Assembly: GCA_025917655.1 (NCBI GenBank)
Contig: CP084613.1
Span: forward strand, 3,846,001-3,910,000
Length of the DNA: 64,000 nt
Direction of reading: 5' to 3'
Source of the DNA: Chlorella sorokiniana
Lineage: Eukaryota; Chlorophyta; Trebouxiophyceae; Chlorellales; Chlorellaceae
Of the stretch, positions 12,801 to 22,800 are shown piece by piece (position 1 is the stretch's first letter; each line of letters begins with the position of its first letter). Position numbers and translations under genes: made by a program. The notes beneath the pieces were generated by a model. That model was given only the letters and a program-made list of their open reading frames with translations, had not been told where the DNA came from and searched no databases.

Positions 12801-13758
12801 TGGGTGAGGTTACTAAGGAAGGGGGCGATGGGGGGGGGGGGGGGCGCAGCGACAGCAGGGCGGTCCTCCCCTGTGCCAGGCTTTCGCACAGTCTTCGTGA
12901 GAGCGAGCACGAGCCCCTGAGTTGCTGCCTGCCCCCGCCCTCCCCGCCCGCAGGCTCCCACAGCAACCTGTTCAGCAACATCAACTTTGGCGCCGGCACC
13001 CGGCCCTTTGCCAGCGGCGGCGCGTCCGGCCGCGGAGCGCACAGCGGCGCCAACAATACGTTCTGGAACCTGTGGGCCAACCGCCAGCTGGCGCTGCCCC
13101 CTGCACCTACGGCCCCATGCTCACCTTTGTGGGAGACTTTGGGGCGGTGTCGGCGGGTGAGGCGCCGGCCGTGCTGCGTGCTGCTGCTCGCGCGGGCGCT
13201 ACGCCTGCCTGCTGCTGCTGTGACGGGGGCGTGTCGGCGTGGCAGCTGGCTCGGAAAGCTACGGCTGCATTGGCCCTCATCCCGCTGCGGAGAGTCGTTC
13301 CTGAGGCGTAGGTCGTCTCTTGCCCCCTCCCGCCTTGCCCGCCGCAGCCAAGGGGGCGTCGCCTGCAGGCCGCCGCCGACACAGACGGCTTTTCGGTGCC
13401 CCTCCCCGCCGACCAGCTGAAGCCAGCTGGGCTGGAGGCCTCCGGCAGCCCCCGCCGCACTCTGTCCGCTGAGGAGCTGGTCAGCGGTGCACCCAGCCTG
13501 CCCAAGGATCTGCCGCTGGCTGCCCGCGCCGCTCGCTTCCTGTCTGCTTCCGATGGGGCCCCTGCCCCGGCCCCCGCGCCTGCTGAGGACGGTGGTGAGG
13601 GCGACGGCAGGACGGACGCGCAGGCTGCAGCCGACTGCAGCAGCATGGGCTGGGTGGTGGAGCGGCTAAAGCCCACCACAGCCAAGCCGCTTCTGCCCGC
13701 CGACCTGGCGCAGGCCCAGCTGGCGGCCCGCCGCCTGCGCCAAGCTGGGCGCAGGTGA
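6857..13758 (+). CDS. Secreted hevein x2 / SUEL-type lectin / Pro-rich linker / beta-helix protein, copy 2
   Basis: Tandem paralogue of the preceding gene. Exons: 6857-6941, 7134-7225, 7350-7601, 7719-7904, 8079-8217, 8354-8467, 8652-8945, 9064-9141, 9267-9419, 9639-9727, 9943-10033, 10271-10846, 11062-11101, 11288-11360, 11563-11635, 11836-11913, 12141-12232, 12430-12492, 12640-12752, 12954-13146, 13348-13758. The start gives a good signal peptide (MVSPLACWQRRGRLALLVPL). Two hevein-type chitin-binding (CBM18) domains follow, each with CCAKW|GTCGTGEKYC interrupted by an intron at the same place and each followed by a Lys/Pro/Ser linker. Then come a SUEL-like lectin domain (CEEGSIIRAIHAPSYG, DPCPRGTEKSLELYY), a long PSPPPSP linker and the beta-helix (YGAVADGKTG, NINIDCHRA, SNLFSNINFGAGTRPF). 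The intron at 10034 uses a GC donor (CAG|GCAAGT). Several one-base frame slips sit at G/C runs. It is probably secreted and wall-binding; enzyme activity is unproven. Confidence 0.82.
7134..7904 (+). repeat. Tandem duplication of hevein domain plus intron plus Pro/Lys/Ser linker
   Basis: Two near-identical units encode CGSRDNGKLCKVAS(D/N)CCAKW, an intron, then GTCGTGEKYC(S/G)(H/Y)TNCVSGPCW and the KPSPSPSPKPKPSPS linker. The unit boundaries include the intron, so a genomic block was duplicated. The second copy has one C fewer in the run after GCTG (7786-7789 against 7427-7431), which shifts its linker out of frame. Confidence 0.8.
8652..8880 (+). repeat. Low-complexity Pro/Ser linker of copy 2
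   Basis: CCC-AAG-CCC-TCC-type repeats encode PSPPPSPPPSP in the frame that follows from the preceding splice, or KPSPKPSP one frame over. This resembles hydroxyproline-rich glycoprotein (pherophorin-type) spacers of green-algal walls. The frame that enters the linker is not the frame that leaves it into the beta-helix, so one base is probably miscounted in the repeat, or there is a very short intron. Confidence 0.7.
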
Positions 13759-14828
13759 GGCGTGGAGCTCGGCGCGCTGGGGGCCAGCGGCGCGGGGCTT
13801 CTGATGCAGCCGCCCCTGCAGCACTCCTGCTGGGGTGGTGGGCGCCTTCCGTCTCCGCCCAGCCAGCCCCCTGGCCACCAAAGCAACCCCTATTTTGCCT
13901 CTGTTGCGCACTACCGCCGAATCACTATTCCAACAACTAGCCGACCCACTATCCTTCCCTGCATGCTTGATCTTGCTTTGGGGCGGCGGGGGATCCGCCA
14001 GCAGCAAGTGCTGGATACTCCCCCGCCGATGAGTTTCATGCACTAGGGTGCCCTGCGCGCGATGCCTCGCGCGCAGGTTTTATTGCGATCAGGTTCTTCC
14101 CCTCCTGCCATGGCATTTCGGAACGTCCCTAGTGGCACCCCTGGATGCAAGAGCACAGCACAGTGATGCATGGGAGCTTGTATTACATGTTCGCAGTGCA
14201 GGAGAGGTCTTGCAGTACCGGGCGTGGAGCATGACAAATAGAAAGGTTCTTTGGGGAGCGCGCGCACAGGGGAGGGCAGGTTCGCAGGGTGCCAGGTGGG
14301 CTGCTGCCTGGTGCTGCCCTGGAGGGGGCTGGCACGGGCCGCGGCGCTCCTGATTCCGGGATGGCGTTGGGTGGTGGTTCTGCTGCTAAAACAAGGGAAA
14401 GAATCTGCATCAAATCATCAGCCACCAACCAACCACTTGTGGGAGTTCAGCCGGAGGCTCGTCAAGGGCAGTGGCAGGGGAGGGGCCGCCAGTTGCCGCC
14501 GTGCTGGCAATGGGTCCTGAGCCAGCCCAGAAACGCGACAGGGGGCCCACGAGCCGCGCCGACATCTCACTGGTCGCCGCTGCACGCATCGGAGGAGGGC
14601 CGCAGGAGGTGGCGAGTTCAGGAGCTGCGGCAGAGGTTGGGGCGGGCCGGGGCAGCGCGGTGTGCGTGGAAGGGCACACGCAGCCGTCCTGCAAGGACCG
14701 CTCCAGCCGCAGCACCCAGCGCAGCCACCAGCCGACAGCGGGCAGAGTCCAGGCAGGACAGGTTTTGCCAGCAGCGCCAGGCGAGGCAGGCATTACAAGG
14801 CCCGACCCGCAATCACACCCGCCCGGCC
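13759..14828. other. Convergent 3' region between the beta-helix gene and CURT1
   Basis: No separate gene is supported. The stretch holds the 3' UTR of the plus-strand gene ending at 13758 and the 3' UTR (and possibly a short last exon) of CURT1 on the minus strand. TTACA, the minus-strand form of the algal polyadenylation signal TGTAA, occurs at 14793-14797 and 14183-14187. Confidence 0.45.
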
Positions 14829-15924
14829 CTACCCGTTCCCAACCCCCGCCCACATCCAGGGAGCCCACCTGATCTTCTTCTTCAGGGTCTCGATGTCCTC
14901 CACCAGCTCCTCGCGGCTGCTCTTGAACAGCAGGTAGCGGTAGGTGAACCACGCGCTGTAGCCCAGGCCCACCAGCTCAAACAGCTTGGGCAGCTGCATG
15001 GGGGCGGGACAGAGCAGCACGCGGTGAGCGCTGGACGCAGCAGTTCCCCGCCGTTCTTGCACCCCTGAGCTGAGCGTGCACAGCAGACTAGACCTTCCTG
15101 CTTTCAGCACTCTCAGGAGGGGGAGGGAGCGTGGGGGCCCTGCCAACAATCAGCACGACCCAAACATGCAAAGAGCCGTTGCCGGGCGGCTGCGGGCGCA
15201 CCAGGGGGATGTTGTTCAGCGCGCCCACAATGGTGGCTGCCAGCCACAGCACGACAATGCCGCCAGCGCCGTACACGACCACAGAGGTCTTGTTCTCAAC
15301 CTTGTCCCACTGCAGCGCACAGGGAGCAGAGGCGGCAGCGCAGCACCCGCGTCAGCAGCAGCGGACGCTGGAAGTCTGGCCTAGGCTGCCGGCGGCGAGG
15401 CTGCGTGGAACTGCTTGCGAGGCTGCAGGGTTTCAAACGTCGGCAGCAACCCCCAATGACCGCCAGCTGCCACAGCTGCTACTAGTCCGCCGAGCGGGTG
15501 AGCAACCTGCTTCTCTGACTGGCTGATATTATTGGGCAGCACAGGCCCGCCTGCTGTGGCTGCCAGGGCTGCAGTTGAATCAGCCAGCACGGGTCGAGCA
15601 CCAGCGGCGGCGTGAGGAGCTTGGGACCCTCACCTTCTCCTGCAGGTCCTTCACCAGAGCGTCCACATCCACCTGGCTGCCCTCAGTGCTGGTCTCCGCC
15701 TTCACAACGAACTTCCGCTGAGCACGCACGGCCTGCGCCAACCCCCATTCGAAGTGTCAGAGCCCTACCCACCGTCATGCTGAGCGATCGCTCCTGGAAA
15801 CAAGCACATCGTGATCTCACCAGCTGCTGCTGCGCCAGGGGGCGCCGACGAAGCTCTTGCGGGACACACGGCCGGCGCGGCTGCAGGGCAGCACGGCGCT
15901 GTAAGCGATGGTCTGGGCGGCCAT
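14829..15924 (-). CDS. CURT1: CURT1-type curvature thylakoid protein (chloroplast)
   Basis: CURT1 proteins bend thylakoid membranes at grana margins. Exons on the minus strand: 15924-15821, 15732-15634, 15309-15202 and 14993 to about 14865. The N-terminus (MAAQTIAYSAVLPCSRAGRV) is rich in Ala, Ser and Arg like a chloroplast transit peptide. The mature part has the two adjacent membrane helices (VVVYGAGGIVVLWLAATIVG and LPKLFELVGLGYSAWFTYRY) and the conserved tail LLFKSSREELVEDIETLKKK. Exons 2 and 3 are whole codons long. Joining exon 1 to exon 2 needs one more C in the run at 15838-15842, giving PLAQQQLAVRAQ. If the last exon is not spliced again, the protein stops at 14829; a further splice just after KKKI (AG|GTGGGC at about 14864) is equally possible, so the last residues are uncertain. 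Confidence 0.88.
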
Positions 15925-16859
15925 GGCTGCGGAGTGAGAGTATCAGAAACTGATGTGGGGAGTGGGTTACGGCGCGGACAGGGCCCCTGTGGCTGTGCAT
16001 TTTCCTCGGCCTTCCTAAAGGTGGGGCCTGATTTTGTGGGAGCCTGAGCCGATATTTTCTCCCCTTTCGCTCTAAATTGTGACTCCCATCGCCGACGGAT
16101 GATAGCAGCAGCGTCTGCTGACGCCACTCGGGCAATAGGGTGCCGTTTGGCGCGAATGCGCATGGCTCCAGAGAGCCAGGCACTCCTTGCAGAGCTCTGG
16201 GCTTTCATATGAGAAAATGGGTCGGCTACGAGTGCATCAAGCGTTCGTTTGAAATGGGTGGTGGTGGTGGCAGCCTGTTTGTCAGTGCCGGTGTCGGCAA
16301 GCTGATGGCGGCGGCTGTTATTGGGGGCACTGTCTGCCTGTACCTTTCAGTCTCCAAGCCGCATAAACATTGCCGGATGCTTTTGCGCGATGATAACTTG
16401 CACCATGCGCATCGTGGACAAAGGGTGGGCTGTCTGGTGACCGAGGCAAGGGTGGTAAGGCCTCGCTCGTTTTGGTGTGATGACGGCTGCTTTCAACTGC
16501 AGCCTCAGCACCCTTTGGCATCACGCCACACAAAGCAGGATGCTGACTTGATTCGTCAGTGTGTGGAGCTGGCCATGCTTGGGCAAAATGCTCGTCGCCT
16601 TCCTCTTCTCTGCCAACCCAGCCTTCAGAAGCGGCGGCATTGGGTTCGTTTCAAGGAGCTGGAATCAAAGGGTGTGAATCAAATGTGATTGTCAAATGTA
16701 TAGGCGTTAGTTGGTGAGTTGCAGAAAAACGAAACTGTGTATAGGCGTTGGGTTGTTCCGCCAAGTTGGTTGAAAAGTTGGCGAGCGTGGATGAAGGTGC
16801 TTGGCATGGATGTCCACATCAGCACCCGGGCGATGGGGAACTCTAGTCATCACCGAAAG
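15925..16859. other. Intergenic: CURT1 promoter side and 3' flank of the SNF2 gene
   Basis: About 930 bases with no supported gene. The CURT1 promoter (minus strand) must lie at the low-coordinate side and the 3' UTR of the SNF2 gene at the high side. The only peculiarity is a short repeated phrase, GTATAGGCGTT, near 16698 and 16739. Confidence 0.4.
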
Positions 16860-19800
16860 TCAAGTCAATGACATCATATGCGGGGGCCCAGCAGCCGCCA
16901 AGCGCGGGCTGCGCCGCGCCAGGCTGGGCTGCGACCGCGGCGTCGCACGCGCCTTCTTGGCTGACCGCCACTGAGCGTCCGCGTGAGCAGCAGGCCGCTC
17001 GCTGCGTGCACCACCGCTGCCTGCCACGGCGGGGAGCAGGCTATCGCTGCTGGCGCTGCGCTTTCGCTCAGGCGGCGGTGTGTGGCTTGCAGAGCGTGCT
17101 TGCTCCTGCTGCGACGCAGGAACCTGGTCAGCCACCAGGGGCTCAGGAGGGGCCGCCGCTGCCGCAGCATGCGCAGCTAGACCTGTCGAGTGCGCCTGAC
17201 CTCCAGCATGCTGCTGCGGTTCAAGGCTGCTGCCGCCAGCACCCGCCGCAGCAGAGCCCAGGCTGCGACTCTGGCTCGCCGAGGGGCCTGTAGAGCTCGA
17301 CGGCTTCCTGCCTGGAAGCACCGTCCTCATCAGCCGCCTGAGGACGCTGGTGGGCTTGCGGCTCAGCGAATTCCCAAGCGGCGGGGGCACTGCTGCATGC
17401 GGGGCCTGCTGCTGCTGCTGTTGATGGTGCGGCGGCTCCGAAGGACCGCTTTCTTTGCCAGCATCGTCAGGCACCTCTGCATCCTCTGTTCTGTGCCGTT
17501 TTTGGACTGGCTCGCCAGTGCCGCCGCCAGCATCTGGTGACTGCGGCTGCCTCTGCTCCAGCTCCCCTCCTGCCTCCTGCCTATCGCCTGCAGCTTGCAT
17601 GCCATCAGGCGCGATTGCCTCCCTGCTGCGCTTCTGCGGGGATGAAAGCTGCTGCTCGGCGGTTTCGGTACTGCATGCGCACTGACCAAGCTTTCTGCGT
17701 GTCGCCCAGCGCCGCTCCCTGCCTCAACGACGGCAGCCTGTGCGTCTTGGGTAGCGTCTGGCGTGCCACTCCTTGCCGTTGCTGGGCCGGCTGCGTGCAC
17801 TGGACGGGTGACTTGCAGAAACTGCTGCAACGTGGCCTGCTGCGCTGCCGCCATATGGGGCAACGCTGGGCGAGGGGTCGCCGAGGGCCGTGCGGCTGCT
17901 GCCATCTGTTGCAACCCGCCCAGCATCTGCATCTGAGCCTGGCTGAGAGGGCGGGCGCTCCCCTGCTGCCCGTTTCCTAGCACCCCGGCATACCAGAGCA
18001 TCTGGTGCACCGTGATGGCTGGGTTGACTGGGCGCGCAGCCGCCTGCTGCAGCACTGCTGGCTGCGGTGCGGGCTGCCTCAGCAGGCGCATCAGCCCGTC
18101 AGTGCGCGGCACGTCTGCTGGCAGGGCCGCAGGTGCCTGCTTCTGCAGCGTCTGCCCAGCGCGTGCCTGCTGCGCTGGCTGCCGAGCAGCTGCGAGCACC
18201 GCCGCCGCTGCGCGCTGCTGCTGCTGCTGTGCAGCTGCGAGCACCGCCGCCGCTGCGCGCTGCTGCTGCTGCTGCTGCTGTTGGGCAGGGAGGGCGGGCC
18301 GGACTGCGGGCGACTGCTGTGGCGCTTCCTCTTCGTCCTCGCTGAACTCCCCATACATCTGCTTGCCGGTGGGCAGCAGCCGGCAACGGCGTGCGTTAGT
18401 AGGAGCACAAGAGGCAGCACTTGTGGCAGCAGCCACAAGTGAGTAGCTGGGTCCTGGACCCAACAAGCATAAGCCCCTCAACCGCAACTTGCAGGTGGCA
18501 CACCAGCATGCCCCACCTTCTTCAGGCGAGCCATGAGGCGGGCGCTGCGCCGTGGGGCGGCGGCGGTGCCCGCCACCCCCGCTGCCGCTGCCGCCGCAAG
18601 CTCCTTGTGCGCGAGCTTGGCGGCGCGTCGTTTCTCTGCCTGGGTGAGGAGCTGGGAGGGGTCTTCCGCCAGGTTCTTGTCGTGGTCCTGTGAGGCAGTG
18701 CGGGAGGCAAGACAGTAAAACTGGGCAAGGAGCAAGGGAGTTGCATGGGTGTGCAGACATGAGAGCATGTTGTTGAGGGGCGGACAGACAAAGCAGGGGC
18801 CAGGTTCACACAAACAAGGCGCACCTCCACGCCCATGACCCTCAGCCTTGTCGTGGTGCCAGCGGCGCTGCCGCTCCCCCGCTGCCGCTGCCTGCTGCGC
18901 GTCGGCCTTCAGCAGCTGCGCCAGGGCGGGGTCGTCCTGCTGCCGCCGCACCTCCTCCAGGCCCTGCACGGCAGTGAGGGAACATGCAAGCAGGCAGTCA
19001 AGCTCAGTGCACTGGCAGCAGCAGCAGGCCCAAGCAGAACGCAAGGGCTGTTAAAGCTACATCGGCAGGGTACATGCGGGCGCACCTGCGGGTCGGGCGG
19101 ATCTGGCTCATAAAAGTACACAGACTGCTTCTCTGCCTCCTTTTCAATCGTTTTGGCCTGCAGGCATGCAGCAGCATGGTTGAGGCTGAGGTCGACATCC
19201 AAACTGACTGGCGAGCAGCATGCTTAGCAAGACCACAGCGCACCCGCTTGACTGTCTGGCGGTCGATGACTCGCTTGAACAGCATGACCTTGTTCACGTT
19301 GCGCAGGTACGTGTTGTACTGCAGCATAAGGTGGTACCAGCGACGCCTCTGATGGCAATGTATGCAGCACAGGGGTGTTGGCTGCAAGGCGCTCGCCCGC
19401 CTCACGCAGGAAGCAATTGATCTTCAGCAGGGCAGGCGCGAAAGCCGGGCAAGCCTTGCCGCCCACCTGCACGGCGCCGTTGTAATACATGCGATACACG
19501 AAGGTGCCCTGGTTCTGCCCGTACCGGAACAGCCGGGCAATGGCCTGCAAAAGCGTGAGACCACAGGCCACAGTTATGAGAGGTGACAGCCTCTGAGAGG
19601 TGGCCGCCTCAGAACAGCATCACGACACAGCTGCCGGCCTGCGCTTCTGCGTGCCTGCAGGTTGTACACCGGGTTCCAGGGCTCCTCCAGCATCGCAATG
19701 CGCCGGCAGCTGACCAGGTTGATGCCGTGGGTGCCTGCCTTGGACAGCAGGAAGACCTGGAGGGCAGGGGCAAGGCGAGGGAGGATTGTTGCAGGCTTGG

Positions 19801-22800
19801 CAGCTGGTGCCCAAAGCAGGAATCATTATGGGTGCAGCCGCCCTCAGCAGTGGGGCGCGCCAGTGCACGGGCCAAGGAAAGGCCTGCCTGGTAGCGCCCA
19901 TCCTCAAACTCCTGCACATGCGCCTTGCGCTTGGCGTCCGTCGTCTGCCCCTCGATCTTGCACCACTGCACCCGCTTGCCATCTGCAGGGCACAGCAGGG
20001 AGGGGCTGTGGCGACAGGCCGAGCAGGCCAACCAGGGGCGGGCACCCGACGAGGTTCAGGTGAACATGCAGAAGCAGAGGCACGGGCAGCAGCCGTTGCG
20101 ACATGCCTGGGTTGCGCAGAGCAAGCTCCTTCAACAGCCCCTCGACCTGCTTCAGCAGCTCCAGGCTGCGTCAGGATGGGCGGTATCACCAGTTGTTCAC
20201 GGTCAGTGGCCGTCGGTGCCCTCAGTCACAGCTCATTACGACGCAGGACGCGAGCAGCGCAAAGCCCACCTCTCGGCCACCAGGACCAGCTTCTCGCCCT
20301 GGCCCACGCAGTACCGCAGCAGCTGCTCCACAGCCCACATCTTGCTGGTGCGCCGTGTGTCAAACTCCTCGGGCGGCGCGGCCTGCAATGTGCCCAACAG
20401 CAGCAGCAGCCAGTCGTATTCACTTGCCATCAGGGCAGGCTCCTCAAGATCAACACCGTATTAGCGTCAGCAGCGGCACTGCACCTCAATAATGGCCAGA
20501 AGCTCTTCGGCCAGGGCCACAGGAAAGGACCTGACGTGCTTCTTCCTGCCGCGGACGCCAACAGCTGGCGGAACAGGGAGAGCAGCCGCCCGTACCGCCG
20601 CTGCCTCCTGCGCCACCCGCTCAGCTGCCAGCACAGCAGCCCCGATGCCCACATCGGGCGAGGCCACCTCACCAGGCGGCGACGAGCGCTCGGCGCCGCC
20701 GCTTTCTGCGCCCTGCGCGCCGCTGGCCTCTGACAGCATGCTGAGGCTGCCGCCGCCGCTGACAGTGCTGGAACTGTCATCGTTCAGCACCACCTCAAAG
20801 CCGCCCATCGCTTCCTCTTCCTCATCCAGCTGTACCCTCTCAACTTGAACCTCGTCCGCAACAAGCACAGCCTGCGCAGCCGTCACGGCGGCCTCTCGCC
20901 CAGTATGCACCACACGTTCGAGCCACGCCTTGAACTCAGACGGGCGGTCGCAAATCTGCAGTGCAGAAGGCGTTGATCAAGCCGCAGAAAAGGGTCTGCC
21001 AGCAGCCTCAGCAGGCATCCCGGCACACCACAGCAGGCCCACCATGCGCAGCTTGTCCACATCACCCAGCAGGGTGCGGCAGCACGTCTCCTGGGTGCCC
21101 TGCAGGCCAGAAGGGCAGCGGCACCGGCGCTGAGGGCAAACTGAGCGCTTAGCTGGAACGCAGAGCCGGCAGCGTCTGGCATTGCGAGCCCAGCAGCTGG
21201 TTAGTAGGACAATGCGACCGGCACCTGCAGGTACCGGCGGTAGACGTGGTCCTGGGTGGGGGTGAGAGACAGTTTAAGCACCACCTCCAGTTTGGGAGGC
21301 AGATCCACCTTAAGGATGCCCTCGCCGCAGCGGTGCACCATGCTGCAGCCCAACAAAACAAAACGGCTGGGATTGAGCATGTGTCAGGTACTGGGATGCC
21401 AGGCTCAGCAGCTGCACACACGGCTGGGTTCTGAACAGCAGGGCCTGGCACCCCGTCTCTGCAGCTGCAATATACCCCTGCCAGCAGGACCCTGACCCTC
21501 GCCCCACCGAGAAGTGATGTCATAAAACACCGCCAGCTTCTCGTTCATGAGGCGCACTTCCTTGGGGCTGGCCCCAGGAAGCTGGCCTGCATGCGACAAG
21601 AAGGGAGGAGGTAGAGGAAACGGGTCGGGGTTTTCAGCCTAACGGCGGCTTCTCTCAAGGGTGCAGAGCCCACGCAGCTGTGCAAGCATAGCAGTGCGGT
21701 GCCAGCGCACCAGCCATGATGGGGTCCGCATAGCCCTCCTCCCATTCCTGCTTGGTCATCAGATCGGGGTCGCACCATGACAGCATGGCATACCTACGGC
21801 ATGGCAGGCCAACGCAAGAAATTAGTAGGGCCACAAGTAGCGCAGCTCCGAAGAACTGTCAAGGCACCGAAACAACGACCGCAACAGCGAGCGCGGCTGG
21901 CAGCACCACACATCCACCAGCCCACATTTCGGTGAGGTTGTTCTGCAGCGGGTAACCGGTGAGGGCCAGACGTCGCTTGGTAGACACCAGCTCAAAGGCC
22001 TGCCGCATCTTTGTCTGCAGGCATGGAGCAGGTAGAGCGGCGGCAGCAGGTCAGCGCCGTTGCGTGTGCCTGCCAGTTGCTACATCCCCTCCATACCCGT
22101 GACAGCCAACGCAAGCAAGCAGACGGATGATGTACATCACAACAGAAATGAACTGTACGGGCGGCCGCTCACCGTATCGTTTTTCAGCACATGCGCTTCG
22201 TCAACCACAACCACCTCTGCCCCCTTCTGCAGCATCTCAGCCAAGCTTGGCTCCGGCGAAGATTGGGTGGCATGGGCCGCCGCTGCTGCCAGGGGCTCGT
22301 TCAGAACAGCAGCTGCTCGAGGTTGCGCAGAAGCTGTACTGTGCCGAGCGTCCAAGTTTCCGCTGGCCTTGGGCCTTCCCACCGCCAAGCCCAGCACTGC
22401 ATGCATGACGCATGTTGGACTGTCAGCTGCAAAGTTCAAACTGTGCAGGCAGAATGCGCAAGCGACACCAGCTACTTGCAATAGGCGCGACTGACCCGTG
22501 TCCCTGAACTTTTCGTGGGTGCAGATGAGCACCGAACCGCTGCTGCGGTGCCACTGGCGGACAGCATCCTCTGGCTGCTTGTTGCCGCCCACCACATACA
22601 CCTGCAGGGAGCAGCCACAGGACGTTGGCACATGCAAAACGTAGCAAGAAACAGAGCAGCCAAGGAAGGAAATACATGAAATACGGTCATGGCAACCCAG
22701 CATGGTCGCAAGGCGGCAGCAGTTGGCAGGAGGGGCAGTAGGAGGGGGAGGCGCCAGTGCATGCCTTCGCAACGCTGAGCCCGGCAGCGCCAGCTTCCAG

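Noticed and set aside
729-13758. Reading both lectin/beta-helix genes as pseudogenes because of many frame slips
   Set aside because: Splice sites, signal peptides and paralogue-matched residues are intact, and the slips coincide mainly with G/C runs, some of which differ by one base between near-identical repeats.
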